NCBI GenBank assembly: GCA_029817715.1 | Contig: JARUPY010000313.1 | Span: 144,941 to 208,940 of the forward strand | Source: Melastoma dodecandrum | Lineage: Eukaryota; Streptophyta; Magnoliopsida; Myrtales; Melastomataceae | DNA: 64,000 nt | Direction of reading: 5' to 3' | Shown here: piece by piece, positions 44,533 to 54,850 of the stretch | Numbering within the stretch: the first letter of the stretch is position 1 | Layout of the letters: every line of letters begins with the position of its first letter | Program-made: the position numbers and the translations under genes | The notes under the pieces: generated by a model | Told to the model about the DNA's origin: nothing | Database searches by the model: none | The model's input: the letters and a program-made list of their open reading frames with translations, nothing else

Positions 44533-46221
44533 CTACTTGCCGATCACCATGCTCGTGAACGGCGCCACGTAGGCCTGCAGCATCACCAGCACGCCGACGA
44601 GGCACGCCAGCGCGATCGAATGCTTGAAGACGAAGCGCAGGATCGTGCCCTCGTGGCCGTACCAGTTGGTGGCGGTCGAGGCGACGACGATCGACTGCGC
44701 ATCGATCATCTTGCCCATCACGCCGCCGGACGAGTTCGTCGCAGCCATCAGGATCGCCGACAGGCCGAGCTTGTTGGCGGTCACCACCTGCAGGCCGCCG
44801 AACAGCACGTTCGACGCCGTGTCGGAGCCGGTGAGCGCCACGCCGAGCCAGCCGAGCAGCGCGGCGAAGAACGGGTAGATGACGCCCGTGTGCGCGAAGG
44901 CGAGGCCGAGCGTCGCGTCGAGGCCCGAGTAGCGGGTCAGCGTGCCGAGGCCGAGCATGGCGGCGATGGTGATGAGCGACGTCGCCGTCAGCCGCAGCGT
45001 GCGGGCGTAGGCGCGGGCGAGCTGCAGCGGATTGTAGCCGATGACCAGCCCGGCGATGATCGCGGCGACCAGGATGCCGGTGCCGGTCATCGTGAGGATG
45101 TTGAACTTGAAGACCGCCGCCTCCAGCGTCGGCTTCGGCACCGCCGGCGGCATCTTCTGTACCAGCTTGTCGAGGCCCGGCACGTGGTATTGCGGCAGGT
45201 AGAGCGCGTCGACGGCCTTCTTGAACGTCTCGGTGCCCCAGGTGAACACGACGACGCAGAGGATGACCCAGGGCAGCCAGGCCTGCATCACGGTGTGCTC
45301 GCGATGCGTGTCGAACACCTCGGGCGCCCTGGACGAGTCCATCGTCTGCGCGCTGGTGTCGTTGTGGCGGGCGCCGAGCGCGGCGCTCGCGTAGACCTCG
45401 GCCGGCTGCCAGACTTTTAGGAACAGGACCAGCGCGCCCATCGACACGAGGGCGGCGATGACGTCGACGAGCCAGGGGCCGTGGTAGTTCGACACCGCGA
45501 ACTGGGCGATCGCGAAGGTGACGCCGGCGACGAGGATGGCCGGCCAGATCTTGAGCATCGCGCGCGGGCCGCAGAACGCCCAGATCACCCAGAACGGCAC
45601 GATCAGCGAGAACAGCGGCAGCTGCCGCCCGACCATCGCCCCGAGGGTGATCGGCGACAGCCCCGTGGTGGTGCCGAGCACGACGATCGGCGTGCCGAGC
45701 GCGCCGTAGGCGACGGGCGCCGTGTTGGCGATGAGCGACAGGCCGGAGGCGGCGAGCGGCGAGAAGCCGAGGCCGATGAGGATCGCGCCGGTGACGGCGA
45801 CCGGCGTCCCGAAGCCCGCGGCGCCTTCGAAGAACGCCCCGAAGCAGAAGGCGACGAGCAGCAGCTGCAGCCGCCGGTCCGGCGTGATGCCGGCGATCGA
45901 GCGCTGCAGCACGGCGAAGGAGCCGTTCTCCACCGTCAGCCGGTAGAGGAAGATGACGTTGAGGATGATCCAGCCGATCGGGAACAGGCCGGTGGCGATG
46001 CCGAAGATCGAGGCCCTGGTCGCCATCGCGAGCGGCATGCCGAAGGCCAGGGTCGCGACGAGGAAGGCGGCGGCGAGCGCGGCGATGGCGGCGAGATAGG
46101 CCGGGATCTTGCCGGCCGCGATGAGACCGAGCAGCACGACGATGGGGATCGCCGCGACGAGGGTCGACACGACCGCGTTGCCGAACGGATCGTAGGTCTG
46201 GCTCCAGATCGCGGTATTCAC
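44533..46221 (-). CDS. lldP: L-lactate permease (LctP family)
   Basis: A 562-residue transporter with about 12-14 transmembrane helices. FCFGAFFEGAAGFGTPVAVTGAILIGLGF and TGSDTASNVLFGGLQVVTANKLG and NSSGGVMGKMI are LctP hallmarks. GTG at 46221 is preceded by GGGGGA. It would import lactate or glycolate with protons. No lactate dehydrogenase gene is adjacent. Confidence 0.92.
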   Translation of the reverse strand: MNTAIWSQTYDPFGNAVVSTLVAAIPIVVLLGLIAAGKIPAYLAAIAALAAAFLVATLAFGMPLAMATRASIFGIATGLFPIGWIILNVIFLYRLTVENGSFAVLQRSIAGITPDRRLQLLLVAFCFGAFFEGAAGFGTPVAVTGAILIGLGFSPLAASGLSLIANTAPVAYGALGTPIVVLGTTTGLSPITLGAMVGRQLPLFSLIVPFWVIWAFCGPRAMLKIWPAILVAGVTFAIAQFAVSNYHGPWLVDVIAALVSMGALVLFLKVWQPAEVYASAALGARHNDTSAQTMDSSRAPEVFDTHREHTVMQAWLPWVILCVVVFTWGTETFKKAVDALYLPQYHVPGLDKLVQKMPPAVPKPTLEAAVFKFNILTMTGTGILVAAIIAGLVIGYNPLQLARAYARTLRLTATSLITIAAMLGLGTLTRYSGLDATLGLAFAHTGVIYPFFAALLGWLGVALTGSDTASNVLFGGLQVVTANKLGLSAILMAATNSSGGVMGKMIDAQSIVVASTATNWYGHEGTILRFVFKHSIALACLVGVLVMLQAYVAPFTSMVIGK

Positions 46222-46355
46222 TGACGTTTCCCCCGGGCGATAGGCGTGCCCCGCCGCCTTCAAGCAGCGTTGAGCCGGCTCCGCAACGCGTCGTTCGTCA
46301 GGAGGTAAACGGGTTTTCGATGCGAGTGGACTCTATGTCATGATCGAGGGTGCCA

Positions 46356-46808
46356 ATGATGCCGATACTTGAACCCGAACCGCCGCGCGACGGCGAGATC
46401 GTCTCGCCCGGCCCGCTCGCTGCCGATGCCGCGCTCGCCTTCATCGGCCGCATCGAGACGCCGTGGACGACGCGGGCCGCCTGCCCGCGCCGCGGCGATG
46501 CGGACGCCGGCCCGCTCTGCCGGCTGGTGCTCGACCCGCGCTGGGAGCCGGCGCTCGACGGGCTGGAGCCCGGCGCCGCGCTGCAGGTGCTCTACTGGAT
46601 GCACGAGGCGCGGCGCGACCTCGTGCGGCTCGCCCCCGGCCACGCGACGCCGCGCGGCCCCTTCGCGCTGCGCGCGCCGACGCGGCCCAACCCGATCGCC
46701 TCGTCGCGGGTCGTGTTGGTGGCGCGCGACGGCGCCGTGCTGGCGGTGCGCGGGCTCGACTGCGTGAGCGGCACGCCGCTGCTCGACATCAAGCCGTGGC
46801 GGGACTGA
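46356..46808 (+). CDS. tsaA: TsaA/TrmO-like tRNA methyltransferase
   Basis: A 150-residue protein of the UPF0066 family. The motifs IGRIETPW, RAPTRPNPIASSRV and SGTPLLDIKPW match TrmO, which methylates N6-threonylcarbamoyladenosine in tRNA using SAM. GAGGG lies five to eight bases before two adjacent ATG codons; 46356 is chosen. It is divergent from lldP. Confidence 0.8.
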   Translation: MMPILEPEPPRDGEIVSPGPLAADAALAFIGRIETPWTTRAACPRRGDADAGPLCRLVLDPRWEPALDGLEPGAALQVLYWMHEARRDLVRLAPGHATPRGPFALRAPTRPNPIASSRVVLVARDGAVLAVRGLDCVSGTPLLDIKPWRD

Positions 46809-46816
46809 GTGGCCTT

Positions 46817-47134
46817 TCAGTCCGCGCGAAACCCGATACGCATGGCGACCAAAAGACCCGCCACCCGTTGGCTGCGCGCCCTTTGATCGGCATGGTTGGA
46901 CAGACCCACGTGCTCGACCGCGACCCGATAGAGATAATCGGCGATCGTCGCCGCCTCGGCCTGCTCGTCCATCAGCATCACGTAGGCCCTGGCGACATAG
47001 TCGTCGTACTCATTCTCCGGCCACTCGTCCAAGCCGGTCTGGAACAGGCCGATCGGGTCCCATTCGCGCAGGAAAAGCTCGCGAACCCGTGCGCGATTTT
47101 CGCGCGAATGATATTTGTCTCGGCCGTTCGCCAT
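46817..47134 (-). CDS. Hypothetical protein, 105 aa
   Basis: A charged, mainly helical protein with no signal or membrane segment. Motif REWDPIG...DEYDDYVARAYVMLMD is shared by a set of small bacterial proteins of unknown function that I recognise only by pattern. A strong AAGGAGG lies close before the ATG. The next gene downstream in the opposite direction ends 8 bases away. Confidence 0.65.
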   Translation of the reverse strand: MANGRDKYHSRENRARVRELFLREWDPIGLFQTGLDEWPENEYDDYVARAYVMLMDEQAEAATIADYLYRVAVEHVGLSNHADQRARSQRVAGLLVAMRIGFRAD

Positions 47135-47141
47135 GGCCTCC

Positions 47142-48188
47142 TTACCTTAGCGCCTGCGGCGCCGGCTCCTCCAGAAACGCCTCGACCTCGTGGATGAACT
47201 GCATCCGGTTCTTCTCCATGATTACCGTATGCGTGCCCTCGCCGAGCTGCACGAAGCGCTTGTAGGGCGCGTTCTTCAGCTGCTCGAAGTAGCCCGTCGC
47301 CTGGTAGGTCGGCAGGTCGGCGTCCCACTCGGCGTGGATGATCAGCGTCGGCACCTTGATGTCGGCGGGCTGATAAAGCGGCTTGCCCGCCATCCAAAAG
47401 GACCGCGAGTCCTGCATCACCCCGTTCGGCGCGCGCAGAACCGGCGGGGTCTGCGACGCCCCTTTGGGATCGGTGGCGAAGGTGGCGTCGGCCCACTGGT
47501 CGAACCAGCCCGGCGGGATCAGCGTCGCCACCTTGTCGGCCGGCACGCCCTTCAGCCAGCGCTCCTTCGTCGCTTCGCGCGTCACGGTGCGATAGGCGCG
47601 GAGCGGCGGCGCGTTTTCGGGCACCTTGACGGTGCTGAGCCATTGCGGGGCGTAGAGGACGAGCCGGTTGACCTTGTCGTTGTGGGTCGTCGTGTAGAGC
47701 CCCATCGTCGACGTGCCCCACGACCAGCCCATCAGGTCGATCTTCTCCACGCCTCGCTTTTTGCGGATGAAGTCGACCACCGCGCCCACGTCGCGCGCCG
47801 CCTCGGCCGTGGTGGCGAACGGCGTGCCCGTGCCCGGCGGCCCGTCCATGGCGGCGGGGCGAGTCGAGCGGCTGTAGCCGCGCACGTCGACGAGCCAGAC
47901 GTCCCAACCGCGCGCCGCGAGCATGTCCATCATCGAGGCGCCCCCGACCGGCAGGTCGAACGAGGTCTCGGCCGGGTATGTCGCGCCGTGGACGAAGAGC
48001 AGGATGCGGTCGCCGGCGAAGCGCTCGACGCCATTCGGGTGCTTCTCGCGGACGTAGAGCTCGATGCCGGGATCGGACGGAACCTTGTACTCGGCGACGT
48101 CGGTGGCGGCGGACGCGCCGGCCGCCGACAGAGCCCAGGCAGCGAGCCCGGCCAAAACCATGATCGAGCCACGCAGCGACCGCACCAT
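47142..48188 (-). CDS. Secreted alpha/beta hydrolase
   Basis: A 348-residue hydrolase with a signal peptide ending near GASA-AT. The oxyanion segment LLFVHGATYPAETSFD, the nucleophile elbow LMGWSWGTSTMGLY and the late histidine in GEGTHTVIMEK fit a serine hydrolase; the elbow residue order G-W-S-W-G is standard. The substrate is unknown. ATG at 48188 is chosen over a longer open frame. It lies seven bases upstream of the hypothetical gene and in the same direction. Confidence 0.87.
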   Translation of the reverse strand: MVRSLRGSIMVLAGLAAWALSAAGASAATDVAEYKVPSDPGIELYVREKHPNGVERFAGDRILLFVHGATYPAETSFDLPVGGASMMDMLAARGWDVWLVDVRGYSRSTRPAAMDGPPGTGTPFATTAEAARDVGAVVDFIRKKRGVEKIDLMGWSWGTSTMGLYTTTHNDKVNRLVLYAPQWLSTVKVPENAPPLRAYRTVTREATKERWLKGVPADKVATLIPPGWFDQWADATFATDPKGASQTPPVLRAPNGVMQDSRSFWMAGKPLYQPADIKVPTLIIHAEWDADLPTYQATGYFEQLKNAPYKRFVQLGEGTHTVIMEKNRMQFIHEVEAFLEEPAPQALR

Positions 48189-48325
48189 CCGTCCCTCCCT
48201 CTCGCCCGCGTTGCCGGGCTTCCCGCGCGCACCGTGAGGCGGGTTGCCGGCGGGGACAAGCAAAGATGGCGTGAGGCCTGGCCCCGCACCCTTCAAAACC
48301 CCCGCACCTATGCTATTGCGAAGGA

Positions 48326-50131
48326 ATGACTTCCAGCGCGCCCCTCATCGAGGACGACGTCGTTCGCCTGCGCGACCGGCGGGCGGCGAGCGTCGTCGAG
48401 GCGCTGGCGGGGCGCTCCATCGTCGTCGTCGGGCTGATGGGCTGCGGCAAGAGCTCGACCGGGCGCTGCCTCGCCAAGCGCCTCGGCCTCGCCTTCGTCG
48501 ACGCCGATTGCGAGATCGAGCTCGCCCACCGCATGTCGATCTCGGAGATCTTCGAGAAGCACGGCGAGGCCTATTTCCGCGACGGCGAGCGCCGCGTGAT
48601 GGCGCGCCTGCTCAACGGCGGGCCGAAGGTCATCGCCACCGGCGGCGGCGCCTTCCTCAACGACCAGACCCGCGCGCAGATCGCCGCCCGCGGCATCTCG
48701 CTCTGGCTCAAGGCCGAGCATGACGTGCTGTGGCGCCGCGTCCGCCGCCGCTCGCATCGCCCGCTCCTGAAGACCGAGGACCCGGAGGCGACGCTTCGCG
48801 CGCTGATGGAGGCGCGCTATCCCGTCTACGGGCGGGCCGACCTCACGGTGATCTCGCGCGACGGCCCGCACGAGGCGGTCGTCGAGGACGCGCTCGCCGC
48901 GCTCGAGTTCCACCTGCGTTTCTCTCCCGAGGTCCCCTTGGACGCCAAGCCCCGCGACGCCCATCCCGTCGCCGCCCCGCCCCTCGCCGCGCCGGCCGCC
49001 CCCGAACCCGGCGCACCGGCCCAGCGCGTGCCGGTCGACCTGCCGGGGCGCGCATACGGCATCGAGATCGGTCGCGGCCTCGTCGAGACCGCCGGCGCCC
49101 GCATCGCCCGGCTCGCGCCCGGCGCCGCCTGCGCCATCGTCACCGACGACAACGTCGCCCGCCATCATCTGGCGGCCCTGCAGGCGAGCCTCGATCGCGC
49201 CGGCCTGCGCCACGCCAGCATCGTCGTGCGCCCCGGCGAGGCGTCGAAGTCGTACGGCGTGTTCCAGGAGGTCTGCGACGCGATCCTCGCCGCGAAGATG
49301 GAGCGCGGCGACCTGGTGAGCGCGTTCGGCGGCGGCGTCGTCGGCGACCTCGCCGGCTTCGTCGCCGCCAGCATCCGCCGCGGCATGCGCTTCGTCCAGA
49401 TGCCGACCTCGCTGCTCGCGCAGGTCGATTCCTCCGTCGGCGGGAAGACGGGCATCAACTCCGCCCACGGCAAGAACCTCATCGGCGCCTTCCACCAGCC
49501 CTCGCTCGTCATCGCCGACTCCGGCGTTCTCGGTACGCTGCCGCCGCGCGAGCTCGCCGCCGGCTATGCCGAGATCGTCAAATGGGCGCTGATCGGCGAC
49601 GCCGCCTTCTTCGATTGGCTCGACGCCAACCTCGCCGAGATCTTCGCCGGCGGACCCGCCCGCGACGCGGCGATCGCCAAGGCCTGCGCCGGCAAGGCGG
49701 GCGTGGTGATGCGCGACGAGCGCGAGGCCGGCGAGCGCGCGCTGCTCAACCTCGGGCACACGTTCGGCCACGCCTTCGAGCGCCTGACGCACTACGACGG
49801 CACGCGGCTCGTGCACGGCGAGGGCGTCGCCATCGGGCTCGCCTGCGCCTTCCGCTTCTCGCATGCCCTCGGGCTCTGCGCGGCGGAGGACGTCGCGCGC
49901 GTCGAGGCGCACCTGCAGGCCTGCCGCCTGCCGACCCGCATGGCCGACATCCCCGGCTTCGATGTCGGCGCGGACGCCATCCTCGACGCGATGGCCCAGG
50001 ACAAGAAGGTCGAGCGCGGCGCGCTGACCTTCATCCTCGTGCGCGGCATCGGCCAGGCGTTCATCGCCAAGAAGATCGCTGCCGACGAGGTGCGCACGTT
50101 CCTCGAGCACGATCTGCAACCGAAGGCCTAG
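48326..50131 (+). CDS. aroKB: Fused shikimate kinase and 3-dehydroquinate synthase
   Basis: A 601-residue fusion. Residues 1-200 are shikimate kinase, with P-loop GLMGCGKSS at 36-44, DADCEIE and TGGGAFL. A Pro/Ala-rich linker spans about 205-235. The rest is dehydroquinate synthase, with GEASKSYGVFQEVCDAIL, GGGVVGDLAGFVAASIRRG, SSVGGKTGIN and the zinc ligands E in EIVKWALIGD and H in LNLGHTFGHAFE. It carries out two non-consecutive steps of the shikimate pathway (second and fifth). Adjacent aroK and aroB genes are common in alphaproteobacteria, which explains the fusion. Confidence 0.95.
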   Translation: MTSSAPLIEDDVVRLRDRRAASVVEALAGRSIVVVGLMGCGKSSTGRCLAKRLGLAFVDADCEIELAHRMSISEIFEKHGEAYFRDGERRVMARLLNGGPKVIATGGGAFLNDQTRAQIAARGISLWLKAEHDVLWRRVRRRSHRPLLKTEDPEATLRALMEARYPVYGRADLTVISRDGPHEAVVEDALAALEFHLRFSPEVPLDAKPRDAHPVAAPPLAAPAAPEPGAPAQRVPVDLPGRAYGIEIGRGLVETAGARIARLAPGAACAIVTDDNVARHHLAALQASLDRAGLRHASIVVRPGEASKSYGVFQEVCDAILAAKMERGDLVSAFGGGVVGDLAGFVAASIRRGMRFVQMPTSLLAQVDSSVGGKTGINSAHGKNLIGAFHQPSLVIADSGVLGTLPPRELAAGYAEIVKWALIGDAAFFDWLDANLAEIFAGGPARDAAIAKACAGKAGVVMRDEREAGERALLNLGHTFGHAFERLTHYDGTRLVHGEGVAIGLACAFRFSHALGLCAAEDVARVEAHLQACRLPTRMADIPGFDVGADAILDAMAQDKKVERGALTFILVRGIGQAFIAKKIAADEVRTFLEHDLQPKA

Positions 50132-50135
50132 AGTC

Positions 50136-51442
50136 ATGCACGGCGCCGCGCCGCCCGCCCTGCCCGTCGACATCTGGGTCGCGGTTGCGATCATCGTCTT
50201 CTGCATCGCGATGAGCGCCTTCTTCGCCGCCTCCGAGACGGCGATGACCGGCGCCTCGCGCGCGCGCATGCACGCGCTGGAGCGCAACGGCGACAAGAGC
50301 GCCGCGCTCGTCAACAAGCTGCTGCGCCGGCGCGAGCGGCTGATCGGCACGACGCTGCTCGGCAACACGCTGGTCAACATCGGCTCGTCGGCCTTCATGA
50401 CCAGCGTGCTCGACGTCCTCGTCGGCGCGCAGGGCGCGATCTGGGCGACGGCGATCATGACCGTGCTGCTGCTCGTCTTCGCCGAGGTGCTGCCGAAGAC
50501 GGTGGCGATCAACAATCCCGACCGCATCTCGCTCCTGTTCGTGCGCGTGCTGGCGCCCTTCGTCGCGATCTTCGGGCCCGTCCTGCTCGGCATCGAGCTG
50601 TTCGTGCGCGGCTTTCTTTCGCTGTTCGGCGGCGGCTCGGCGGCGCAGCAGCGCTCGATGCTGTCGGGCGCCGAGGAGCTGAAGTCGACCGTCGACCTCC
50701 TGCACAAGGAGGGCAACGTCGAGCGCTCCGATCGCGACATGTTCGGCGGCCTGCTCGATCTCGACGAGCTGACCGTGGTCGACATCATGGTCCACCGCAC
50801 CTCGATGACCGCCATCTGCGCCGACCTGCCGCCGGCCGAGCTGGTGCGGGAGGTGGTCGCCTCGCCCTACTCGCGGCTGCCGCTGTGGCGCGGCGAACCC
50901 GACAACATCGTCGGCGTGCTGCACGCCAAGGACATGGTGCGCGCGCTGAACGCGTCGGGCGGCGACATCGCCGCGCTCGAGATCGACAAGGTCGCGGTCG
51001 AGCCGTGGTTCGTGCCGGAGACGACCTCGCTGAAGGACCAGCTCCAGGCCTTCCGCCGCCGCAAGCAGCATTTCGCGCTCGTCGTCGACGAATACGGCGT
51101 CGTGATGGGCCTGGTGACGCTGGAGGATATCATCGAGGAGATCGTCGGCGACATCAAGGACGAGCACGACCTCGCGGTGCAGGGTGTGCGGCCGCAGCCC
51201 GACGGCTCGGTGCTGGTCGAAGGCTCGGTGTCGATCCGCGATCTCAACCGCGTCATGGCCTGGGACCTGCCCGACGAAGCGGCGACGCCATCGCCGGTCT
51301 CGTCATCCACGAGGCCCGCGCGATCCCCGAGCCGGGCCAGGTGTTCACCTTCCACCGCTTCCGCTTCGAGGTGCAGCGCAAGGTGCGCAACCGCCTGGTG
51401 TCGCTGCGGATCGTGCCGGCCGACGCGCGGGACAAGGGGTAG
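50136..51442 (+). pseudogene. CorC/HlyC-type transporter with a frame shift near the C-terminus
   Basis: From ATG 50136 the reading is a CNNM/CorC protein: three to four transmembrane helices (residues 11-140), a CBS pair (about 200-330, MVHRTSMTAICAD, VVDEYGVVMGLVTLEDIIEEIVGD) and the start of a CorC C-terminal domain. At about 51285 the frame is lost by one base: the last 50 residues of the domain (GLVIHEARAIPEPGQVFTF) continue in the next frame and end at 51442. In the annotated frame the protein instead runs to 51644 with a Ser/Arg-rich tail. It may be a recent mutation or a base-call error in GCGACGCC. Its 5' end is four bases after aroKB. Confidence 0.82.
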
Positions 51443-51462
51443 GAAACCGCCACGTCGCCCGA

Positions 51463-51654
51463 TCAGCTCCGGCGGAACGCAGCGGCGACATCGGACACCA
51501 TTTGCCGGATCGAGGCGCGCACCACTCTGTCCTCGATCGATCGGAAGTCGGCGAGAAGCTCCAGCCCCTCGTTCAGGAGCTGGGCATCATGGTCCGGGGA
51601 GAGGGTCTCCAGGACAAGCGCGATCCGCGCCTGAAGATCGATGATGTCGCCCAT
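51463..51654 (-). CDS. Small hypothetical protein, 63 aa
   Basis: A helical protein (MGDIIDLQARIALVLETLSPDHD) with no membrane segment. It is convergent with the CorC gene. Start ATG 51654 is the first after an unlikely upstream extension. No family recognised; confidence rests on amphipathic pattern and codon use. Confidence 0.5.
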   Translation of the reverse strand: MGDIIDLQARIALVLETLSPDHDAQLLNEGLELLADFRSIEDRVVRASIRQMVSDVAAAFRRS

Positions 51655-51827
51655 GACCCGATGCTTTCGTGTGAACCCCGCCCGCGCGCTCCTCGTAGCC
51701 GCCCGACCACTTGCGCGCAAATTGACGTTTCACAATTGGTTTCTTTTGCGAGAGCGGGATCACCGAATCTCAAGCATATCGCTCCGTCACGTTCCGTGCC
51801 GGCCAGTGATCGCCTGCCCCCTCCGCT

Positions 51828-53693
51828 TCAGCGCTCCACCTGGCTCACGTCCCGCACCGCGCCGCGCGAGGCGCTGGTGGTGAGCGCCGCATAGGCGCGC
51901 AGCGCCGGCGAGACGACGCGGTCGCGCGCCGCCGGCTTCCAGGCGTCCTTGCCCTTGGCCACCATCTTCGCGCGGCGGTCGGCGAGCTCTGTGTCGCTCA
52001 GCGCCACGCGCAGCACGCGGTTCGGGATGTCGATCTCGATCGTGTCCCCTTCCTCGACGAGCGCGATGGCGCCGCCCTCGGCCGCCTCGGGCGAGGCGTG
52101 GCCGATCGAGAGGCCGGCGGTGCCGCCGGAGAAGCGGCCGTCGGTGACGAGCGCGCACGCCTTGCCCAGGCCCTTCGATTTCAGGTAGCTGGTCGGGTAG
52201 AGCATCTCCTGCATGCCCGGGCCGCCCTTCGGGCCTTCGTAGCGCACGACGACGACGTCGCCCGCCTTCACTTCGTTGCCGAGGATGCCCTTCACCGCGT
52301 CGTCCTGGCTCTCGTAGATGCGGGCCGGCCCGCGGAACACCAGCACGCTCGGGTCGACGCCCGCCGTCTTCACGATGCAGCCGTCGAGCGCGAGATTGCC
52401 GTAGAGCACGGCGAGGCCGCCGTCCTGCGAGAAGGCATGCGCGACGTCGCGCACCACGCCGGAATCGGCGTCGGTGTCGAGGTCCTCGTAGCGCAAGTCC
52501 TGGCTGAACGCCTCCGTCGTGCGCACGCCGCCCGGCGCCGCACGGTACATCGTCTCCGCCGTGTCCTCGGCCTGGCGGGTGGCGGCGCGCAAATCCCAGC
52601 GCGCCAGCGCGTCGCCCATGCTTTTCGCGTGCACGGTCGGCAGGTCGCGGTGGATCAGGCCGCCGCGATCCAATTCGCCCAGGATGCGCATGATGCCGCC
52701 GGCGCGGTGGACGTCCTCCATGTGCACGTTCGGCACCGAGGGCGAGACCTTGCAGAGGTTCGGCACCTTGCGCGACAGGCGGTCGATGTCGGCCATCGTG
52801 AAGGGCACCTCGCCCTCCTGCGCGGCGGCGAGCAGATGCAGCACCGTGTTGGTCGAGCCGCCCATCGCAATGTCGAGCGACATGGCGTTCTCGAACGCCT
52901 CGAAGCTCGCGATGTTGCGCGGCAGCGCCGAGGCGTCCTCGTCCTCGTACCAGCGGCGGGCGAGATCGACGATCGTCCATCCCGCCTCGACGAACAGCTT
53001 GCGCCGGTCCGCATGCGTCGCGAGCAGCGAGCCGTTGCCGGGCAAGGCGAGGCCCAGGGCCTCGGTGAGGCAGTTCATGGAGTTGGCAGTGAACATGCCC
53101 GAGCACGAGCCGCAGGTCGGGCAGGCCGAGCGCTCCTGCACCTCGGCATCGGCGTCGGCGACGGTCGGATCGGCGGCGGCGACCATCGCCGTGATAAGAT
53201 CGGCGCGCCGCACCGCGGCGCCGTTGACGCCGGCGATCTTGCCGGCCTCCATCGGGCCGCCCGAAACGAACACGGCGGGGATGTTGAGACGCAGCGCCGC
53301 CATCAGCATGCCGGGCGTGATCTTGTCGCAATTGGAGATGCACACCAGCGCGTCGGCGCAATGCGCGTTCACCATGTACTCGACGGCATCCGCGATCAGC
53401 TCGCGCGACGGCAGGCTGTAGAGCATGCCGCCGTGGCCCATCGCGATGCCGTCGTCGATCGCGATCGTGTTGAACTCCTTGGCGACGCCGCCGGCCAACT
53501 CGATATCGCGCGCGACGAGCTGGCCGAGGTCCTTCAGGTGCACGTGGCCGGGGACGAACTGGGTGAAGGAGTTGGCGATGGCGATGATCGGCTTGCCGAA
53601 GTCGCCGTCCTTCATGCCGGTGGCGCGCCAGAGGCCGCGCGCGCCCGCCATGTTGCGGCCGTGGGTCGTGGTGCGGGAGCGATAGGCGGGCAT
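51828..53693 (-). CDS. ilvD: IlvD, dihydroxyacid dehydratase
   Basis: A 621-residue enzyme of branched-chain amino acid synthesis that dehydrates dihydroxyacids to 2-keto acids. Iron-sulfur ligands are in [11 protein letters not shown] and [39 protein letters not shown] is the C-terminal signature. Length is normal. It is divergent from the next small gene, with a 225-base control region between. Confidence 0.96.
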   Translation of the reverse strand: MPAYRSRTTTHGRNMAGARGLWRATGMKDGDFGKPIIAIANSFTQFVPGHVHLKDLGQLVARDIELAGGVAKEFNTIAIDDGIAMGHGGMLYSLPSRELIADAVEYMVNAHCADALVCISNCDKITPGMLMAALRLNIPAVFVSGGPMEAGKIAGVNGAAVRRADLITAMVAAADPTVADADAEVQERSACPTCGSCSGMFTANSMNCLTEALGLALPGNGSLLATHADRRKLFVEAGWTIVDLARRWYEDEDASALPRNIASFEAFENAMSLDIAMGGSTNTVLHLLAAAQEGEVPFTMADIDRLSRKVPNLCKVSPSVPNVHMEDVHRAGGIMRILGELDRGGLIHRDLPTVHAKSMGDALARWDLRAATRQAEDTAETMYRAAPGGVRTTEAFSQDLRYEDLDTDADSGVVRDVAHAFSQDGGLAVLYGNLALDGCIVKTAGVDPSVLVFRGPARIYESQDDAVKGILGNEVKAGDVVVVRYEGPKGGPGMQEMLYPTSYLKSKGLGKACALVTDGRFSGGTAGLSIGHASPEAAEGGAIALVEEGDTIEIDIPNRVLRVALSDTELADRRAKMVAKGKDAWKPAARDRVVSPALRAYAALTTSASRGAVRDVSQVER

Positions 53694-53918
53694 AGGTGCG
53701 CGTGTCCTGGATGGCGCGTCGGTTTTTGGCGCGGGGGAGTCGGCGCCCAGCGGCGGGGCGACGGTGGCCGCCTTCTAGGCCTTCGCGCCGGCCCCGCCAA
53801 GCGGCCCGGCTTGCACATGTCCCGAGCCGGCGTGGCCCTGCCGCACCGCACTTGGCATCCCTTTCGCAATGCAACCGCGGTCTAGCTTGGCCGTTATGGG
53901 CCGGAGAGGAGACTTCGC

Positions 53919-54269
53919 ATGAGCCGAAAGGCGACGCCGGCCCCGGACGCGACGGCAGCGACACCGCGCATCGCCGACTTCAAGCTGGAGCACGTCCTCG
54001 CCCTTCCGTTCGTCGATGTCTCGGCGCTCGCGCCAAGCCTCGTCAGTGCGATCAGCGAGGCCTACCATCTGGCCGTGGCGATGATCGACGAGGTCCGCCT
54101 CGCCGCCGGCGAGGTGCGCGTCGCGCTGGCCAAGGTGGTGGCGTTCATCGCGCAAGCCCGCCTCCTCGACACGCCTCCCGACCGCCGCGACATCAAGGCG
54201 ATCGCCGCCGAGGCCGTCGACATCCTATCCGGCCTGCGGCCGCTGCCGGGCGTGAAGCCCGCGCTCTAG
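53919..54269 (+). CDS. Hypothetical protein, 116 aa
   Basis: A mostly helical protein with an Ala/Thr-rich first 15 residues and a hydrophobic middle (ALAKVVAFIAQARLL). AGGAGA occurs a few bases before the ATG. No family recognised. It could be a small cytoplasmic or weakly membrane-associated protein. Confidence 0.6.
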   Translation: MSRKATPAPDATAATPRIADFKLEHVLALPFVDVSALAPSLVSAISEAYHLAVAMIDEVRLAAGEVRVALAKVVAFIAQARLLDTPPDRRDIKAIAAEAVDILSGLRPLPGVKPAL

Positions 54270-54565
54270 GTCGGACGCCGGGCTGTGCCTTCGGCGCTAA
54301 CGGTCCCTGCCGCGAAACGATGACGGCGTGAGGCAGACCGGTGCCGTGCCTCGAGCCCCTTGATTGGCATCAAACGGACCGGACGCGCCTGGCAGCGGCC
54401 TCGACACGCGTTCGATCGCCCGAGGGGCATCCATTTCGGACAGACCGCGAGCAATGCGCGACAAGGCGAGTGGCGGAGTAGGGAATAAGCCTGCCACCGC
54501 GTTTCGTACACAAGCGCGACCTCTGCCTCACCGTCGCGTCATTCTTTCGGAAGAGGACGCTTTTG

Positions 54566-54829
54566 ATGCCACCCGCCATCGGCGACATTGTCCAGACACG
54601 ACCCGGCGCCTATTCCGCGCAAAGCCGCTGCGCCGCGATCGTCACCAAGGTGCATGACAACGGAACGGTCGATCTCACCGTGTTTCCCGGTGACGGCGCG
54701 ACACCCTTCGCGATCCGCGCGGTGAAGCGCGTCGACGCGGGCTATCGGGAGCTGTCGAACAAGGAGATCTTCTGGCACGAGGTGCCGGCCGCAGAGGCCG
54801 GCCGGCCCACCGTCATGCAAGAGCGATAG
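54566..54829 (+). CDS. Small SH3/KOW-like hypothetical protein
   Basis: An 87-residue protein beginning PPAIGDIVQTRPG and containing AAIVTKVHDNGTVDLTVFPGDG, a pattern found in small beta-barrel proteins often seen near phage genes or in rhizobia. GGAAGAGG precedes the ATG. The 296 bases to its left hold no other gene that I can support. Function unknown. Confidence 0.6.
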   Translation: MPPAIGDIVQTRPGAYSAQSRCAAIVTKVHDNGTVDLTVFPGDGATPFAIRAVKRVDAGYRELSNKEIFWHEVPAAEAGRPTVMQER

Positions 54830-54850
54830 AGGCCCGGACGACCGCGGCGC

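Noticed and set aside
48308..50815. An 835-residue - strand frame opposite aroKB.
   Set aside because: Antisense shadow of the fused aroKB and the start of the CorC gene.
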